The notes below the pieces were generated by a model. The model was not told the origin of the DNA. It searched no databases and worked only from the letters and a program-made list of their open reading frames with translations. Of a stretch of DNA of 64,000 nucleotides, positions 25,883 through 34,395 are shown piece by piece. The position numbers were made by a program, and so were the translations under genes. How positions within the stretch are numbered: position 1 is the stretch's first letter; each line of letters begins with the position of its first letter. The stretch is from an uncultured Anaeroplasmataceae bacterium (GTDB taxonomy: Bacteria > Bacillota_I > Bacilli_A > Acholeplasmatales > Anaeroplasmataceae): contig CAJTXR010000006.1 of assembly GCA_910584005.1 (NCBI GenBank), forward strand, positions 40,004 to 104,003. The letters run 5' to 3'.

Positions 25883-26937
25883 AAATGGATGAATTAATTG
25901 GTGGACCATTATCTGCTGCAGCAGATGCAAGTACATTACTTGCAAATTCCACCGCAGATTTCATCAATCGCATTGGGTTTGATCAAAATGGTCGTGTACG
26001 TACGGTTCCATTTTCTTATCACCAAAGAAGTGTTAACGATGATGGGACAAGTAATTATGATGAAATGAAAGTTGATGTGCCAATGCTCGCTATCGTACCT
26101 ATACCTAATTTACAAATTGATGAAGTCAATATTTTATTTGATATGGAAGTAAAGCAGAGTGAGAAATCAGAAAAATCTTTAGATATGGGAGCGAGTTTAT
26201 CAGGAAGTTTAAATTTGGGTATAGTTAAAGTTAATGTAACAGGAAGTGTTAGTGCTCATAGTTCTAATACAAGAAGTTCAGATAATTCTGCGAAATATCA
26301 TGTAGATGTGAGAGCTACAAATCATGGGACTCCAGAAGGATTAGCTAGAGTACTAGATATGATGGCATATAGCATTTCTCCAGCATTAGTTTCAACCACC
26401 TTGAAAGATCAAAATGGACAGGATTTATCTGAATCAGCCAAACAAAGAGCAAATGAACTTAAGGCAAAACGCCAAGAGATTAGTCAATTAGAAAGCAAAT
26501 TAAGTGCATGTAAAACAGCATTAGATGCCAATATGAAACGCTTAAAGGATTTAGGGACTCAACAAAACAATACCTATCAAAGTGTTTTATTAGCACTTCT
26601 TAATGATTTACCTGAAAAAGATGAAAAAGGTATGGCCTATAGTAAAACTTTAGATGAAATTAATATATGCTGGAATCGGTTTAAAGATCAAACTCAGGAT
26701 ATTATTAAAATGCTTGCTGATAGCAATAAAGATGAAGATAAAATTTCTTCTTTATTTGCTTTAAAAGCAGTAGATGAAACAGGAAATATTGTAGAATACA
26801 CAGAAAAGGAAGCTCACTATAATGCTATTTTTGTTGCACAAAAAAATACTTTAGCTTCTCAAAAGAAATATGATCAAGCGGAAACAGATTTAACCTTAGC
26901 TAAATCAACATATAGTGATTTGATTGCAACTCGGTAA
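25852..26937 (+). CDS. DUF2589 domain protein, second copy
   Basis: Predicted cytoplasmic protein of 361 residues. The DUF2589 core covers about residues 1-170: LKMDELIGGPLSAAADAST, DFINRIGFD, VDVPMLAIVPIPNLQIDEV and FDMEVKQSE, then a Ser/Gly-rich strand region (GASLSGSLNLGIVKVNVTGS). This copy matches the family better than the first. From about residue 195 the sequence becomes a long heptad-like helical region (KQRANELKAKRQEISQLES), suggesting oligomerisation. It starts with Shine-Dalgarno AGAAGGAT inside the preceding gene. Confidence 0.8.
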   Translation: MAIAEQFAGLKMDELIGGPLSAAADASTLLANSTADFINRIGFDQNGRVRTVPFSYHQRSVNDDGTSNYDEMKVDVPMLAIVPIPNLQIDEVNILFDMEVKQSEKSEKSLDMGASLSGSLNLGIVKVNVTGSVSAHSSNTRSSDNSAKYHVDVRATNHGTPEGLARVLDMMAYSISPALVSTTLKDQNGQDLSESAKQRANELKAKRQEISQLESKLSACKTALDANMKRLKDLGTQQNNTYQSVLLALLNDLPEKDEKGMAYSKTLDEINICWNRFKDQTQDIIKMLADSNKDEDKISSLFALKAVDETGNIVEYTEKEAHYNAIFVAQKNTLASQKKYDQAETDLTLAKSTYSDLIATR

Positions 26938-26943
26938 AGGGAT

Positions 26944-27213
26944 ATGCAACAGACAAAAAATAGTTTTCTTTCCAATTTTCGATATATCAAAATAGTAACA
27001 ATAGGAAGTGTAAATCCAAATCAACTTTTATCTGAACAAAGTCAAAATGAACAGGTGGCTCTTTTAAATCAGTGTCTAAATGAATATCCAAAAGGAGTTA
27101 TTATTGGTAAGGATACTACAATTGGAAAGTATAGAATAGGAGAACATGAATTGTATATGGAAAAAACGAGTTATCACATTGGTTTTGAAAGAAAACCAGC
27201 ATGGGAAAAATAA
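26944..27213 (+). CDS. Hypothetical small protein of the DUF2589 cluster
   Basis: 89 residues, starting six bases after the second DUF2589 stop with GGGAT upstream. It reads as an alpha/beta fold with RYIKIVTIGSVNP at the N-terminus and KYRIGEHELYMEKTSYHIGF near the end. No family recognised. Its position inside the operon, overlapping nothing and with a normal ribosome site, supports it being expressed. Confidence 0.6.
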   Translation: MQQTKNSFLSNFRYIKIVTIGSVNPNQLLSEQSQNEQVALLNQCLNEYPKGVIIGKDTTIGKYRIGEHELYMEKTSYHIGFERKPAWEK

Positions 27214-27224
27214 AGAGGTATCAT

Positions 27225-27518
27225 ATGGATATACAAATTATAGATCAAGAAGAAAAAATTAAAATTATTTTAAAGGGAAGATTGGATACTACAACTTCAC
27301 CTCAGTTAGAAGAAGAAATAAAAAAACTACCAAATTCTAAAATATATCAATTTGATTTTCAAGATTTAGAATACATCTCTTCAGCAGGATTAAGGGTTTT
27401 ACTTTCTACATATAAAACTTTAAACAAAAATGGTGGTTCTATGAACTTAATCCATTTAAATAAGGATGTTATGGAAGTTTTTGAAATTACAGGATTTAAA
27501 AAACTATTTCAATTATAA
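27225..27518 (+). CDS. STAS-domain anti-sigma factor antagonist (RsbV/SpoIIAA type)
   Basis: Single STAS domain of 97 residues. The phosphorylatable serine is in DLEYISSAGLRVLLS, and the N-terminal strand and GRLDTTTSPQLEEEI are typical. In partner switching the unphosphorylated form binds the anti-sigma kinase and frees the sigma factor. The kinase (31168-31569) and PP2C phosphatase (29504-31171) are in the same cluster. ATG 27225 has AAAGAGGT upstream; an earlier ATG at 27201 would overlap the preceding gene. Confidence 0.92.
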   Translation: MDIQIIDQEEKIKIILKGRLDTTTSPQLEEEIKKLPNSKIYQFDFQDLEYISSAGLRVLLSTYKTLNKNGGSMNLIHLNKDVMEVFEITGFKKLFQL

Positions 27519-27528
27519 GGAGAAAATT

Positions 27529-28011
27529 ATGTTTAATTTAACAGAGGTAACAAAAAATTTAAAAACCACAGTGGAAATCACTTATATTGCCGACATTATG
27601 GTTGTACATTCTAAAACGAAAGAGAAAATCATTATTCCAGAAGGCTATGAAATCATTGATGTTGATTTAAATGAAGGAGCTGGTGGCGATTATATTTATT
27701 TTTGTATCAAACGAGATACAACAAAAGAAAATGGAATTGATGATATAAAGTTTTTATGTGGGAATACAAGTAATCTTTCTTGTCCTGTAGGCTATGAGAA
27801 AGTAAATGTTGATTTAAATAAAGGAGCTGGTGGTAAATATATTTATTTATGTAAACATCGAGGTTCTAAAAATCCACTTATAGATATTAAAGTAATTCGA
27901 TCTAATACAAAGGATGCGGCTATCCCTGAGGGATATTATAAAATACCTCAGGACTTAAATGAAGGAGCTAAAGGTAAATATATTTATCTTTGTTATTTAA
28001 GGATGTTGTAA
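27529..28011 (+). CDS. MABP-like beta-prism protein with three repeats
   Basis: Protein of 160 residues made of three repeats of about 45 residues. Each ends with the same signature: DLNEGAGGDYIYFCIKR, DLNKGAGGKYIYLCKHR and DLNEGAKGKYIYLCYLR, preceded by P-x-GY. This three-fold pattern and the DLN-GAGG-x-YIYLC-x-R signature match MABP (MVB12-associated beta-prism) domains, which in eukaryotic proteins bind acidic membranes and which also occur in bacterial proteins. No signal peptide. ATG 27529 follows AAGGAGA; the stop abuts the GH3-family start. Membrane binding here is inference from the fold. Confidence 0.7.
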   Translation: MFNLTEVTKNLKTTVEITYIADIMVVHSKTKEKIIIPEGYEIIDVDLNEGAGGDYIYFCIKRDTTKENGIDDIKFLCGNTSNLSCPVGYEKVNVDLNKGAGGKYIYLCKHRGSKNPLIDIKVIRSNTKDAAIPEGYYKIPQDLNEGAKGKYIYLCYLRML

Positions 28012-29511
28012 ATGGATGGGCGAAGGAAAAAAATTAGGTATTTATTTTATAAATTTCAAAGATTTTCTGAAATACAAATGAAAATTTTAAATGAAATTCT
28101 TTCTGAAAATAAAGAAACTAGTTTGGGAAAAAAATTTGAATTTGATCAAATAAAATCTATTGATCAATATCAAAACTCTGTTCCTATAAGTACATATGAG
28201 TCTTATATAAATGGAAATATATCGGTGTATCCAATACAATATATTCTTCAAACTTCGGGGAGTACAGGCACTGCTAAAAGAATAAATTTGACTGAAAAAG
28301 CATTAAAACAGTATGGAAGTTATATCTATGATATGCCTAAAGTTTTAACTCATAATTCAGCTGGTAAAAGCATGCATACCTCAGTCTTTCATTATCAAGA
28401 AAATCCAACATTCCTTTCCTCTGCTTATTATAGTTATTTATATGAAAATAAATTCTTAAATAAAGAGGAATACATTGAAGGAGATCTCTTATTTACAAAC
28501 GAAACCTACTGTGCTCCATATGTTAAATTAAGACTAGCTCTTCAAGAAGAAAATTTAGCATCAATAGAATCCATCTATTTATATGAAATAATTCTATTTG
28601 CAGATTATTTATATAAAAATTGGGAGCTTTTGTTAACTGACATTGAAAATCAAAGAATTTCTATAGAAATTCCCTTTTCAATGTCAAGTAAATTGTTATC
28701 TAAGCCATGCAAGAATAATCGTATTTCTTATTTAAAAAACCTATTTAGAAATGCAGAAGGAAATCCTACCTTTAAACAAATTTGGCCCCACTTAAAATAT
28801 GTATCAGGTATTGGGCAGGAGCCTACCTTTAGCGTGCAAAAATTAAGAGCGTTATTAGATGATATTCCCATTTATTTCTTTGCTTATGCATCTTCAGAAT
28901 GTATGTGTGGCATTTCAACTACAATGAATGAGGATATTTACACCTTGCTTCCTGATACTGCATTTTATGAATTTTTAGATGCAAACCAAAAGATTTGTGC
29001 CCCTCAAGATTTAAAAATTGGAAACAAATATGAGTTGCTTATCACAACTTTTACAGGCTTATATCGGTATCGAACTTTTGACCAACTTTTATTTGTAGGA
29101 TATGAAGGGACGAGCCCCAAGGTCCGCGTTTTAGGAAGAATAAATAAAATATTAAATATAGCAGGAGAACGAGTAAATGAATGGAGTATAGCAGAAGCTA
29201 TGAACTTTGCTATAACCCAGGCAAAAAGTCCATTTTTTGATTATGGCATCGGCATAGATGATCAGATATTTCCAGCTCGATATATTGTATTTCTTACGGT
29301 TCCTGAACTATGGATAGATCGATTAGCTTGGCACTTTGATATTCATCTTCAAAAAATAAATCCAAATTATAAAAAATTGAGGCAAACAAATTCTATTTTA
29401 CCCCCTAAGTTTGTTTATAAAGAATCAATCAAAAAGATTCAAAATCATGGGCATTTAAAACCTAATCCAATTTTAAATAAAGCGGAGGTTAAAAGTTTAC
29501 AAAATGAATAA
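28012..29511 (+). CDS. GH3-family adenylate-forming enzyme
   Basis: Protein of 499 residues matching the GH3 family, named for plant auxin-conjugating acyl-acid amido synthetases and part of the ANL adenylating superfamily. Visible are the ATP-binding loop YILQTSGSTGTAKRINLT (about residue 80), AYASSECMCGIS, YRYRTFDQLLFVG and the hinge-like LGRINKILNIAGERV. The enzyme should adenylate a carboxylate and may then join it to an amine or thiol. The bacterial substrate is unknown. It starts immediately after the MABP-like gene and overlaps the PP2C gene by eight bases. Confidence 0.8.
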   Translation: MDGRRKKIRYLFYKFQRFSEIQMKILNEILSENKETSLGKKFEFDQIKSIDQYQNSVPISTYESYINGNISVYPIQYILQTSGSTGTAKRINLTEKALKQYGSYIYDMPKVLTHNSAGKSMHTSVFHYQENPTFLSSAYYSYLYENKFLNKEEYIEGDLLFTNETYCAPYVKLRLALQEENLASIESIYLYEIILFADYLYKNWELLLTDIENQRISIEIPFSMSSKLLSKPCKNNRISYLKNLFRNAEGNPTFKQIWPHLKYVSGIGQEPTFSVQKLRALLDDIPIYFFAYASSECMCGISTTMNEDIYTLLPDTAFYEFLDANQKICAPQDLKIGNKYELLITTFTGLYRYRTFDQLLFVGYEGTSPKVRVLGRINKILNIAGERVNEWSIAEAMNFAITQAKSPFFDYGIGIDDQIFPARYIVFLTVPELWIDRLAWHFDIHLQKINPNYKKLRQTNSILPPKFVYKESIKKIQNHGHLKPNPILNKAEVKSLQNE

Positions 29512-31171
29512 GCATTCAAGACTAGCCTTTGAATTCATTTTTGGATTTATTTTATTAGGTTTTCTTATCTGTTTTACAAGCTCTAATATTGGATACAATC
29601 AATTTAGAAAAACCATTGAAAAAAACTATAATAAAACGGCATATGACATTGCATCTGTTGCAGCATCATACTTGGAATATACAAATATTATCCAATATTA
29701 TCATATAGCAAAATCTGTAGCCAATGATGGTTCCTCTTCACAATTAAATACTGCTTTAGAATCAGAGGATTATCATACATTATGTACGAACTTTCAAAAA
29801 TTAAAAATCAATATGCAAGCAAATGATATATTTTTAGTTTACGTAAATAAACAAGAACTTTTATCCTATTCTGGCACGACAGAGAATTGGTTTCCAATTG
29901 TTTATATTGTCGATTGTTTTGATTCTGATCAATATGATTTTAATTTGGGGTCAAAAGGAGATATTAATCCTAAATTCATCCAAGAAGCCCTTTATATTAT
30001 TGAAACTGGGAATCGCTCTGATAATTACTTCATATCAAGGCGATTTCATGGGTATAATACATCAGCTCTTTTGCCAATACCAATTGAGGATGACATCCTT
30101 ATATTAGGTGTAGAAATCCCAATGCTTTATATTGTGCAATCCTTAAATCAATATTTAACTTATGCAGTATGTGTTTCTTTGATAATTATTATTTTCATTA
30201 TCATCATTTACATGGTTTATTTTTATTTTAAAGTCTTTAAACCCCTTAAATCAATTACACAAGAAATTAAAACTTTTTTCAATAACGAAAAAAGAAACCC
30301 GAATCCTTTAGTAAAAATAAATATGAAAAATGAAATAGGATATTTGGCTCATAGTATTTTAAAAATGGAAAAAGATTTGACTACTTATATTGACAATTTA
30401 ACAATAGTAACAAAAGAGAAGGAGAGAATGAATGCAGAACTTTCAATTGCGGCTCAAATTCAGCAGTCCATATTGCCAATTCAATCTTTGTATTCTAAGG
30501 AGGAAACATTTACTTTAGCTTCTTTTATTCAACCAGCAAAAAGTATAGGAGGAGATTTTTATGACTTCTTTTTTATTGATGATTCTCATCTTGCAATCAT
30601 AATCGCTGATGTGTCTGGAAAAGGAATCCCTGCAGCATTATTTATGATGATGGGAAAAACGATTTTAAAACAATGCTCTTTAGAGAGTTTGGATTTAGCC
30701 CAAACTTTTTCTAAGGTGAACCAATTCCTATGTGCATCAAATCAGGAAGGGCTATTTATTACCGCTTTTGAGGCTATCTTAGATTTAAAAACAGGGGAAT
30801 TATCTTATGTGAATGCAGGGCATGAGCCTCCGTTTATATTTCATAAAGGAAAATTTACTTCTTACTTTTTAGAACCCGATTTTGTTTTGGCTGGTATGGA
30901 AAATTCCATTTATCATGTTGGGCATATGGTTTTAGAAGAGGGGGACATTCTTTTGGAATATACAGATGGTGTACCTGAAGCAACCAACTTACACCTAGAA
31001 CAATTTGGATTAGAAAGAGTAGAACAGGTATTAAAAGCAGTTTTAGAGCCTAGTGAAATTTTAGAGCGAATAAAATCCTCTATTGATTTATTTGTAGGTA
31101 ATGCTCCTCAGTTTGATGATATTACAATGCTGTGTTTAAAATTCAAAAAAAAGCAAGTGAAAAAATCATGA
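29504..31171 (+). CDS. Membrane sensor PP2C-type phosphatase (RsbU/SpoIIE type)
   Basis: 555 residues. Membrane helices near residues 10-30 and 220-245 bracket an extracytoplasmic sensor domain of about 190 residues, followed by a HAMP-like linker (VFKPLKSITQEIKTFF), a coiled coil and a PP2C domain from about residue 320. The metal-binding motifs are GGDFYDFF, IIADVSGKG and YVNAGHEPP, with TDGVPEA and DDITMLCL near the end. The enzyme should dephosphorylate the STAS protein in response to an external or membrane signal, releasing the sigma factor. It overlaps its neighbours on both sides. Confidence 0.9.
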   Translation: MNKHSRLAFEFIFGFILLGFLICFTSSNIGYNQFRKTIEKNYNKTAYDIASVAASYLEYTNIIQYYHIAKSVANDGSSSQLNTALESEDYHTLCTNFQKLKINMQANDIFLVYVNKQELLSYSGTTENWFPIVYIVDCFDSDQYDFNLGSKGDINPKFIQEALYIIETGNRSDNYFISRRFHGYNTSALLPIPIEDDILILGVEIPMLYIVQSLNQYLTYAVCVSLIIIIFIIIIYMVYFYFKVFKPLKSITQEIKTFFNNEKRNPNPLVKINMKNEIGYLAHSILKMEKDLTTYIDNLTIVTKEKERMNAELSIAAQIQQSILPIQSLYSKEETFTLASFIQPAKSIGGDFYDFFFIDDSHLAIIIADVSGKGIPAALFMMMGKTILKQCSLESLDLAQTFSKVNQFLCASNQEGLFITAFEAILDLKTGELSYVNAGHEPPFIFHKGKFTSYFLEPDFVLAGMENSIYHVGHMVLEEGDILLEYTDGVPEATNLHLEQFGLERVEQVLKAVLEPSEILERIKSSIDLFVGNAPQFDDITMLCLKFKKKQVKKS

Positions 31172-31569
31172 AAAAAACATTTTGTTTTCCAGCTCATATG
31201 AATGAAATAGAAAATGCTCAAATCATCCTTCAGCAGATTTTAATAGATGCAAATATAGATAAGGAAAAGCAAGGAACTGCTTATATTATTGTTGATGAAA
31301 TATTTAGCAATATAGCCAAATATGCTTATCCCGAACAGAATGGAAATCTTTTTCTTCAAATTTATATTTCTATAAGAAAAGAGGTTACCCTTGTTTTTAT
31401 GGATAGCGGGATTGCTTATAACCCCTTATTAAAGAAAGAACCAGATGTATGCCTTTCTTTACAAGAACGACAAATTGGTGGTTTAGGTCTTTATATTGTT
31501 CGGAAGTTGGCTAGACATGTATCTTATCAAAGGCAAGGACAAAAGAATATTTTAAAAGTGAAACTATAG
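31168..31569 (+). CDS. Anti-sigma factor serine kinase (RsbW/SpoIIAB type)
   Basis: GHKL-fold histidine-kinase-like ATPase of 133 residues. The N box is DEIFSNIAKYAY, the G1 box DSGIAYNP and the G2 box GGLGLYIVRKLA. Proteins of this kind bind a sigma factor or phosphorylate the STAS antagonist. ATG 31168 overlaps the phosphatase stop as ATGA and gives the typical length. It is the last gene of the cluster, before a terminator. Confidence 0.88.
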   Translation: MKKTFCFPAHMNEIENAQIILQQILIDANIDKEKQGTAYIIVDEIFSNIAKYAYPEQNGNLFLQIYISIRKEVTLVFMDSGIAYNPLLKKEPDVCLSLQERQIGGLGLYIVRKLARHVSYQRQGQKNILKVKL

Positions 31570-31574
31570 AAAAA

Positions 31575-31617
31575 AGAGGTCAGTAAAAGGGTAGATTTTG
31601 CTGACTTCTTTTCCTTC
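31575..31617 (+). terminator. Terminator of the partner-switching cluster
   Basis: GAGGTCAGTAAAA pairs with TTTTGCTGACTTC across GGGTAGA with two G-U pairs, followed by TTTTCCTT. Confidence 0.85.
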
Positions 31618-31622
31618 TTAAA

Positions 31623-31651
31623 TTGACAAAAAAAATGAAAAAGTTTATAAT
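31623..31651 (+). promoter_or_regulatory. SigA-type promoter of the McrB-like operon
   Basis: TTGACA at 31623-31628 and TATAAT at 31646-31651, spacer 17 bases. Both hexamers are perfect. Confidence 0.88.
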
Positions 31652-31673
31652 GAAATTAATATACTAGAAGGTG

Positions 31674-31693
31674 TATTATAATTAATTATAATA
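31674..31693. promoter_or_regulatory. 20-bp perfect palindrome in the 5' leader
   Basis: TATTATAATT at 31674-31683 is followed by its exact reverse complement at 31684-31693. It lies between the predicted transcription start and the Shine-Dalgarno AGGGGA, where a repressor or an RNA hairpin could control expression. Such AT palindromes also arise by chance. Confidence 0.4.
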
Positions 31694-31704
31694 GGGGACA
31701 GTTT

Positions 31705-34392
31705 ATGAAAAAAGTGATAGATTTTTTAAAAAAGATAACGCAAAATAAATTCGTTTATTTAATTGCTTATCATTCTACATCCATATTAAGTGTTTTATTT
31801 TTAATTATTATGTTTGGACTAAAAACGACTAGAGGTAAATCCGTATGGGCAACAATGAATGTTTATAAAGGAGTCACTGGAGCTTGTTTAGCATGTGTGA
31901 TTTTGTTTTGTATCAATTTACTTGTTTTATTTGGCGGTACGTGTCTAGCGTATATAAAGAAAAAGCGATGGGCTCTTACAATCCCTACCATTTTTCAAAT
32001 TTTATTTCATATTATTCTTTTATTTTTACATATCTTTTTTAAAATCTTTAAAGCAGGAGCAATTTGCTGTCTTGTATTTAGCATGATTTTCACTTTGCTT
32101 TCTTTAGGAATCCTCATTATAGACCGCATATTTGGAGTTAAAAATGAGGGTTTAGTGGGTGTAAAATCTAATGAGAAGAAAACACATAGTTGGTCTAAAA
32201 TTATTATATTAGTTTTAACCATAGGAAGCACAATATTATCTTCACTTATTTTCTTTATTCCACTTTATACGATAACCACAGGACTTAAAGATACAAATTA
32301 TATATTAATAAAGGTTTTAGGGACTAATTCCTATCAATTGGAAATGCCTATTATTTTTATGATTATGTTTTTGGCAGTCTTTGGAAATTTTATTTATTTT
32401 TTAACAATTATCCCTTCTTATTTTAGTTCAAGTTCCCTATTTTTAAAAAAATCAAAAACTGTCGCTTTTACTAATTTGGTAATTACACTGTTGTTTTTTA
32501 TAACAGGATTTGTTTTAACTTTTTATTTCAATGTGAAATCTAAAACTGCATCAACTATAAGTTTTATTCCCTTCTTGATTATGCTTATTTTTTTAATTAT
32601 TTACTCTTTTGTTCAAGGTAAATTTGTTAAGATAAATGCAGAAGAAGAATTAGAAAAAGATCGAAGGAATAAAAAATTTAAAATTGAACCATTAGTTTAT
32701 ATTATCTTATTATCCCTTACAACCTTTCTCGCATTATTTTTTAATATTGTTGAGGTTAAGTTTGAAGCATTTAAATATAAAAATGATGTTAAATTAAGCG
32801 GAATAAACTTGTTAAGAACTTACGGAGAATTAGGTGCTGGATATCAAGTATTGGCATTTATCCTTTTCGCTTTTGAATTTGTTTCGTTAACATTATTGAT
32901 TTTATCTATCGTTAGCTTTTTTGGGAAATATAAAGACTATTATAAAGTGGTTAAAGTGACCGCCTTTGTGAATTTGATTTTTATGTTAATATTAGGATTA
33001 TCTGGCATATATTTTAAAATCAGTCAAAAAATTAATGAGGAAAATTTACTAAGTTTATTAGAATCCTATAATATCTCATTTGCGATTGAATATGAATATT
33101 CGATTAAGAGTCAAACGATTTATGCTTTTTTCATTAGTGCTTTAATATTTATTATTATGATTGCTAGAGGGCAGTTAAATCTTCATTTTGAAGAAGATCA
33201 ATATTTATCTTTAGCTCCAAATCAAAAACTTCCATCTACGAATTCTTTAGAACAAAGAGAACAATCCAATTTGGTTTGTTTTGATCCATGTCCAGCATTT
33301 ACTGAGCTAGATGGTAAAAAATTAGGATTTGAACAGGATTTAAATGCTCGAAAGGAACAATTGTTTGCGAATTTAACTTTACCAAATTTAGTTCGGTTTA
33401 TTGTCGATTACGCTAGAGAAAGTCGGTTACATTTATCTTATACATTAGAAGATATTGCTACCTTTGTTGCTGGGTTAGGAGCTTCAAGACTCTCTATATT
33501 GCAGGGAATGAGTGGTACAGGAAAAACAAGTTTACCTAAAATTTTTTCTGAAGCGATTTTGGGTAACTGTGAAATCGTAGAAGTAGAATCTTCATGGCGG
33601 GATAAAAATGAGTTATTGGGCTTTTATAATGAATTTAGTAAATGTTATACACCAAAGAAATTTACTCAGTGCTTATATAAAGCCAAATTAAATATAGAGA
33701 TTCCTACATTTATTGTTTTAGATGAAATGAATTTAAGTCGAATTGAGTATTATTTTTCTGACTTCTTATCTTTAATGGAACATGAGGAAGATAAAAGAGA
33801 GATTAAACTTTTAAATGTGAAATTGGAACGAATAGAAGAAAATGGATCTTATTCGTATTTATGCTTAGAGGATGGCCATACCTTAAAAATTCCTCATAAT
33901 GTTTGGTTTGTTGGTACTGCAAATCGGGATGAAAGTACTTTTGAAATTAGTGATAAGGTGTATGATCGTGCGTTAACGATGAATTTCAATAAAAGAGCAC
34001 CTAAAATTCATTCTTATAGTGAGGAACTTCCTCAACGTTTTATTCCATATGAAATGCTTTCCAATTTACTTTTAGAGGCTAAGGAAAAAAGAAAATTTGA
34101 TGCAGAATCTAATGAAATAATTCAAAAGGTTGAAAAATTATTACTTCCTTATAATATATCCTTTGGAAATCGTATTTTGAAACAAATGGAAGATTTTGTG
34201 AAAATTTATTGTGCATGTTTTGGAGATCAAGAGGCAGTAATAAAGGATGCGGTAGAGAGGATTCTATTAAGCAAAGTAGTAAGTAAATTAGAATTTAAGG
34301 TTGTAGAAAATAAAGAAAAACTTGCAGTTCAATTTGATGCTCTTGGGTTAGCCGCATGTAGTGCGTTTATTAGAAAGCTAAATGAGGATTAG
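31705..34392 (+). CDS. Membrane-anchored McrB-type AAA+ ATPase
   Basis: 895 residues. Roughly residues 15-500 hold about ten hydrophobic helices with short loops. The C-terminal part is an AAA+ module of the McrB type: Walker A LQGMSGTGKTSLPK (about 598-610), Walker B FIVLDEMNLSRIEYYFSDF (about 668) and a sensor region VGTANRDESTFEISDKV. The MNxxD GTP-signature of classical McrB is replaced by ANRDES, so ATP use is more likely. Classical McrB is soluble and drives the McrC nuclease. A membrane-fused version next to a DUF2357-like partner suggests a defence or envelope-related machine (inference). A consensus promoter precedes it. Confidence 0.75.
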   Translation: MKKVIDFLKKITQNKFVYLIAYHSTSILSVLFLIIMFGLKTTRGKSVWATMNVYKGVTGACLACVILFCINLLVLFGGTCLAYIKKKRWALTIPTIFQILFHIILLFLHIFFKIFKAGAICCLVFSMIFTLLSLGILIIDRIFGVKNEGLVGVKSNEKKTHSWSKIIILVLTIGSTILSSLIFFIPLYTITTGLKDTNYILIKVLGTNSYQLEMPIIFMIMFLAVFGNFIYFLTIIPSYFSSSSLFLKKSKTVAFTNLVITLLFFITGFVLTFYFNVKSKTASTISFIPFLIMLIFLIIYSFVQGKFVKINAEEELEKDRRNKKFKIEPLVYIILLSLTTFLALFFNIVEVKFEAFKYKNDVKLSGINLLRTYGELGAGYQVLAFILFAFEFVSLTLLILSIVSFFGKYKDYYKVVKVTAFVNLIFMLILGLSGIYFKISQKINEENLLSLLESYNISFAIEYEYSIKSQTIYAFFISALIFIIMIARGQLNLHFEEDQYLSLAPNQKLPSTNSLEQREQSNLVCFDPCPAFTELDGKKLGFEQDLNARKEQLFANLTLPNLVRFIVDYARESRLHLSYTLEDIATFVAGLGASRLSILQGMSGTGKTSLPKIFSEAILGNCEIVEVESSWRDKNELLGFYNEFSKCYTPKKFTQCLYKAKLNIEIPTFIVLDEMNLSRIEYYFSDFLSLMEHEEDKREIKLLNVKLERIEENGSYSYLCLEDGHTLKIPHNVWFVGTANRDESTFEISDKVYDRALTMNFNKRAPKIHSYSEELPQRFIPYEMLSNLLLEAKEKRKFDAESNEIIQKVEKLLLPYNISFGNRILKQMEDFVKIYCACFGDQEAVIKDAVERILLSKVVSKLEFKVVENKEKLAVQFDALGLAACSAFIRKLNED

Positions 34393-34395
34393 TTT

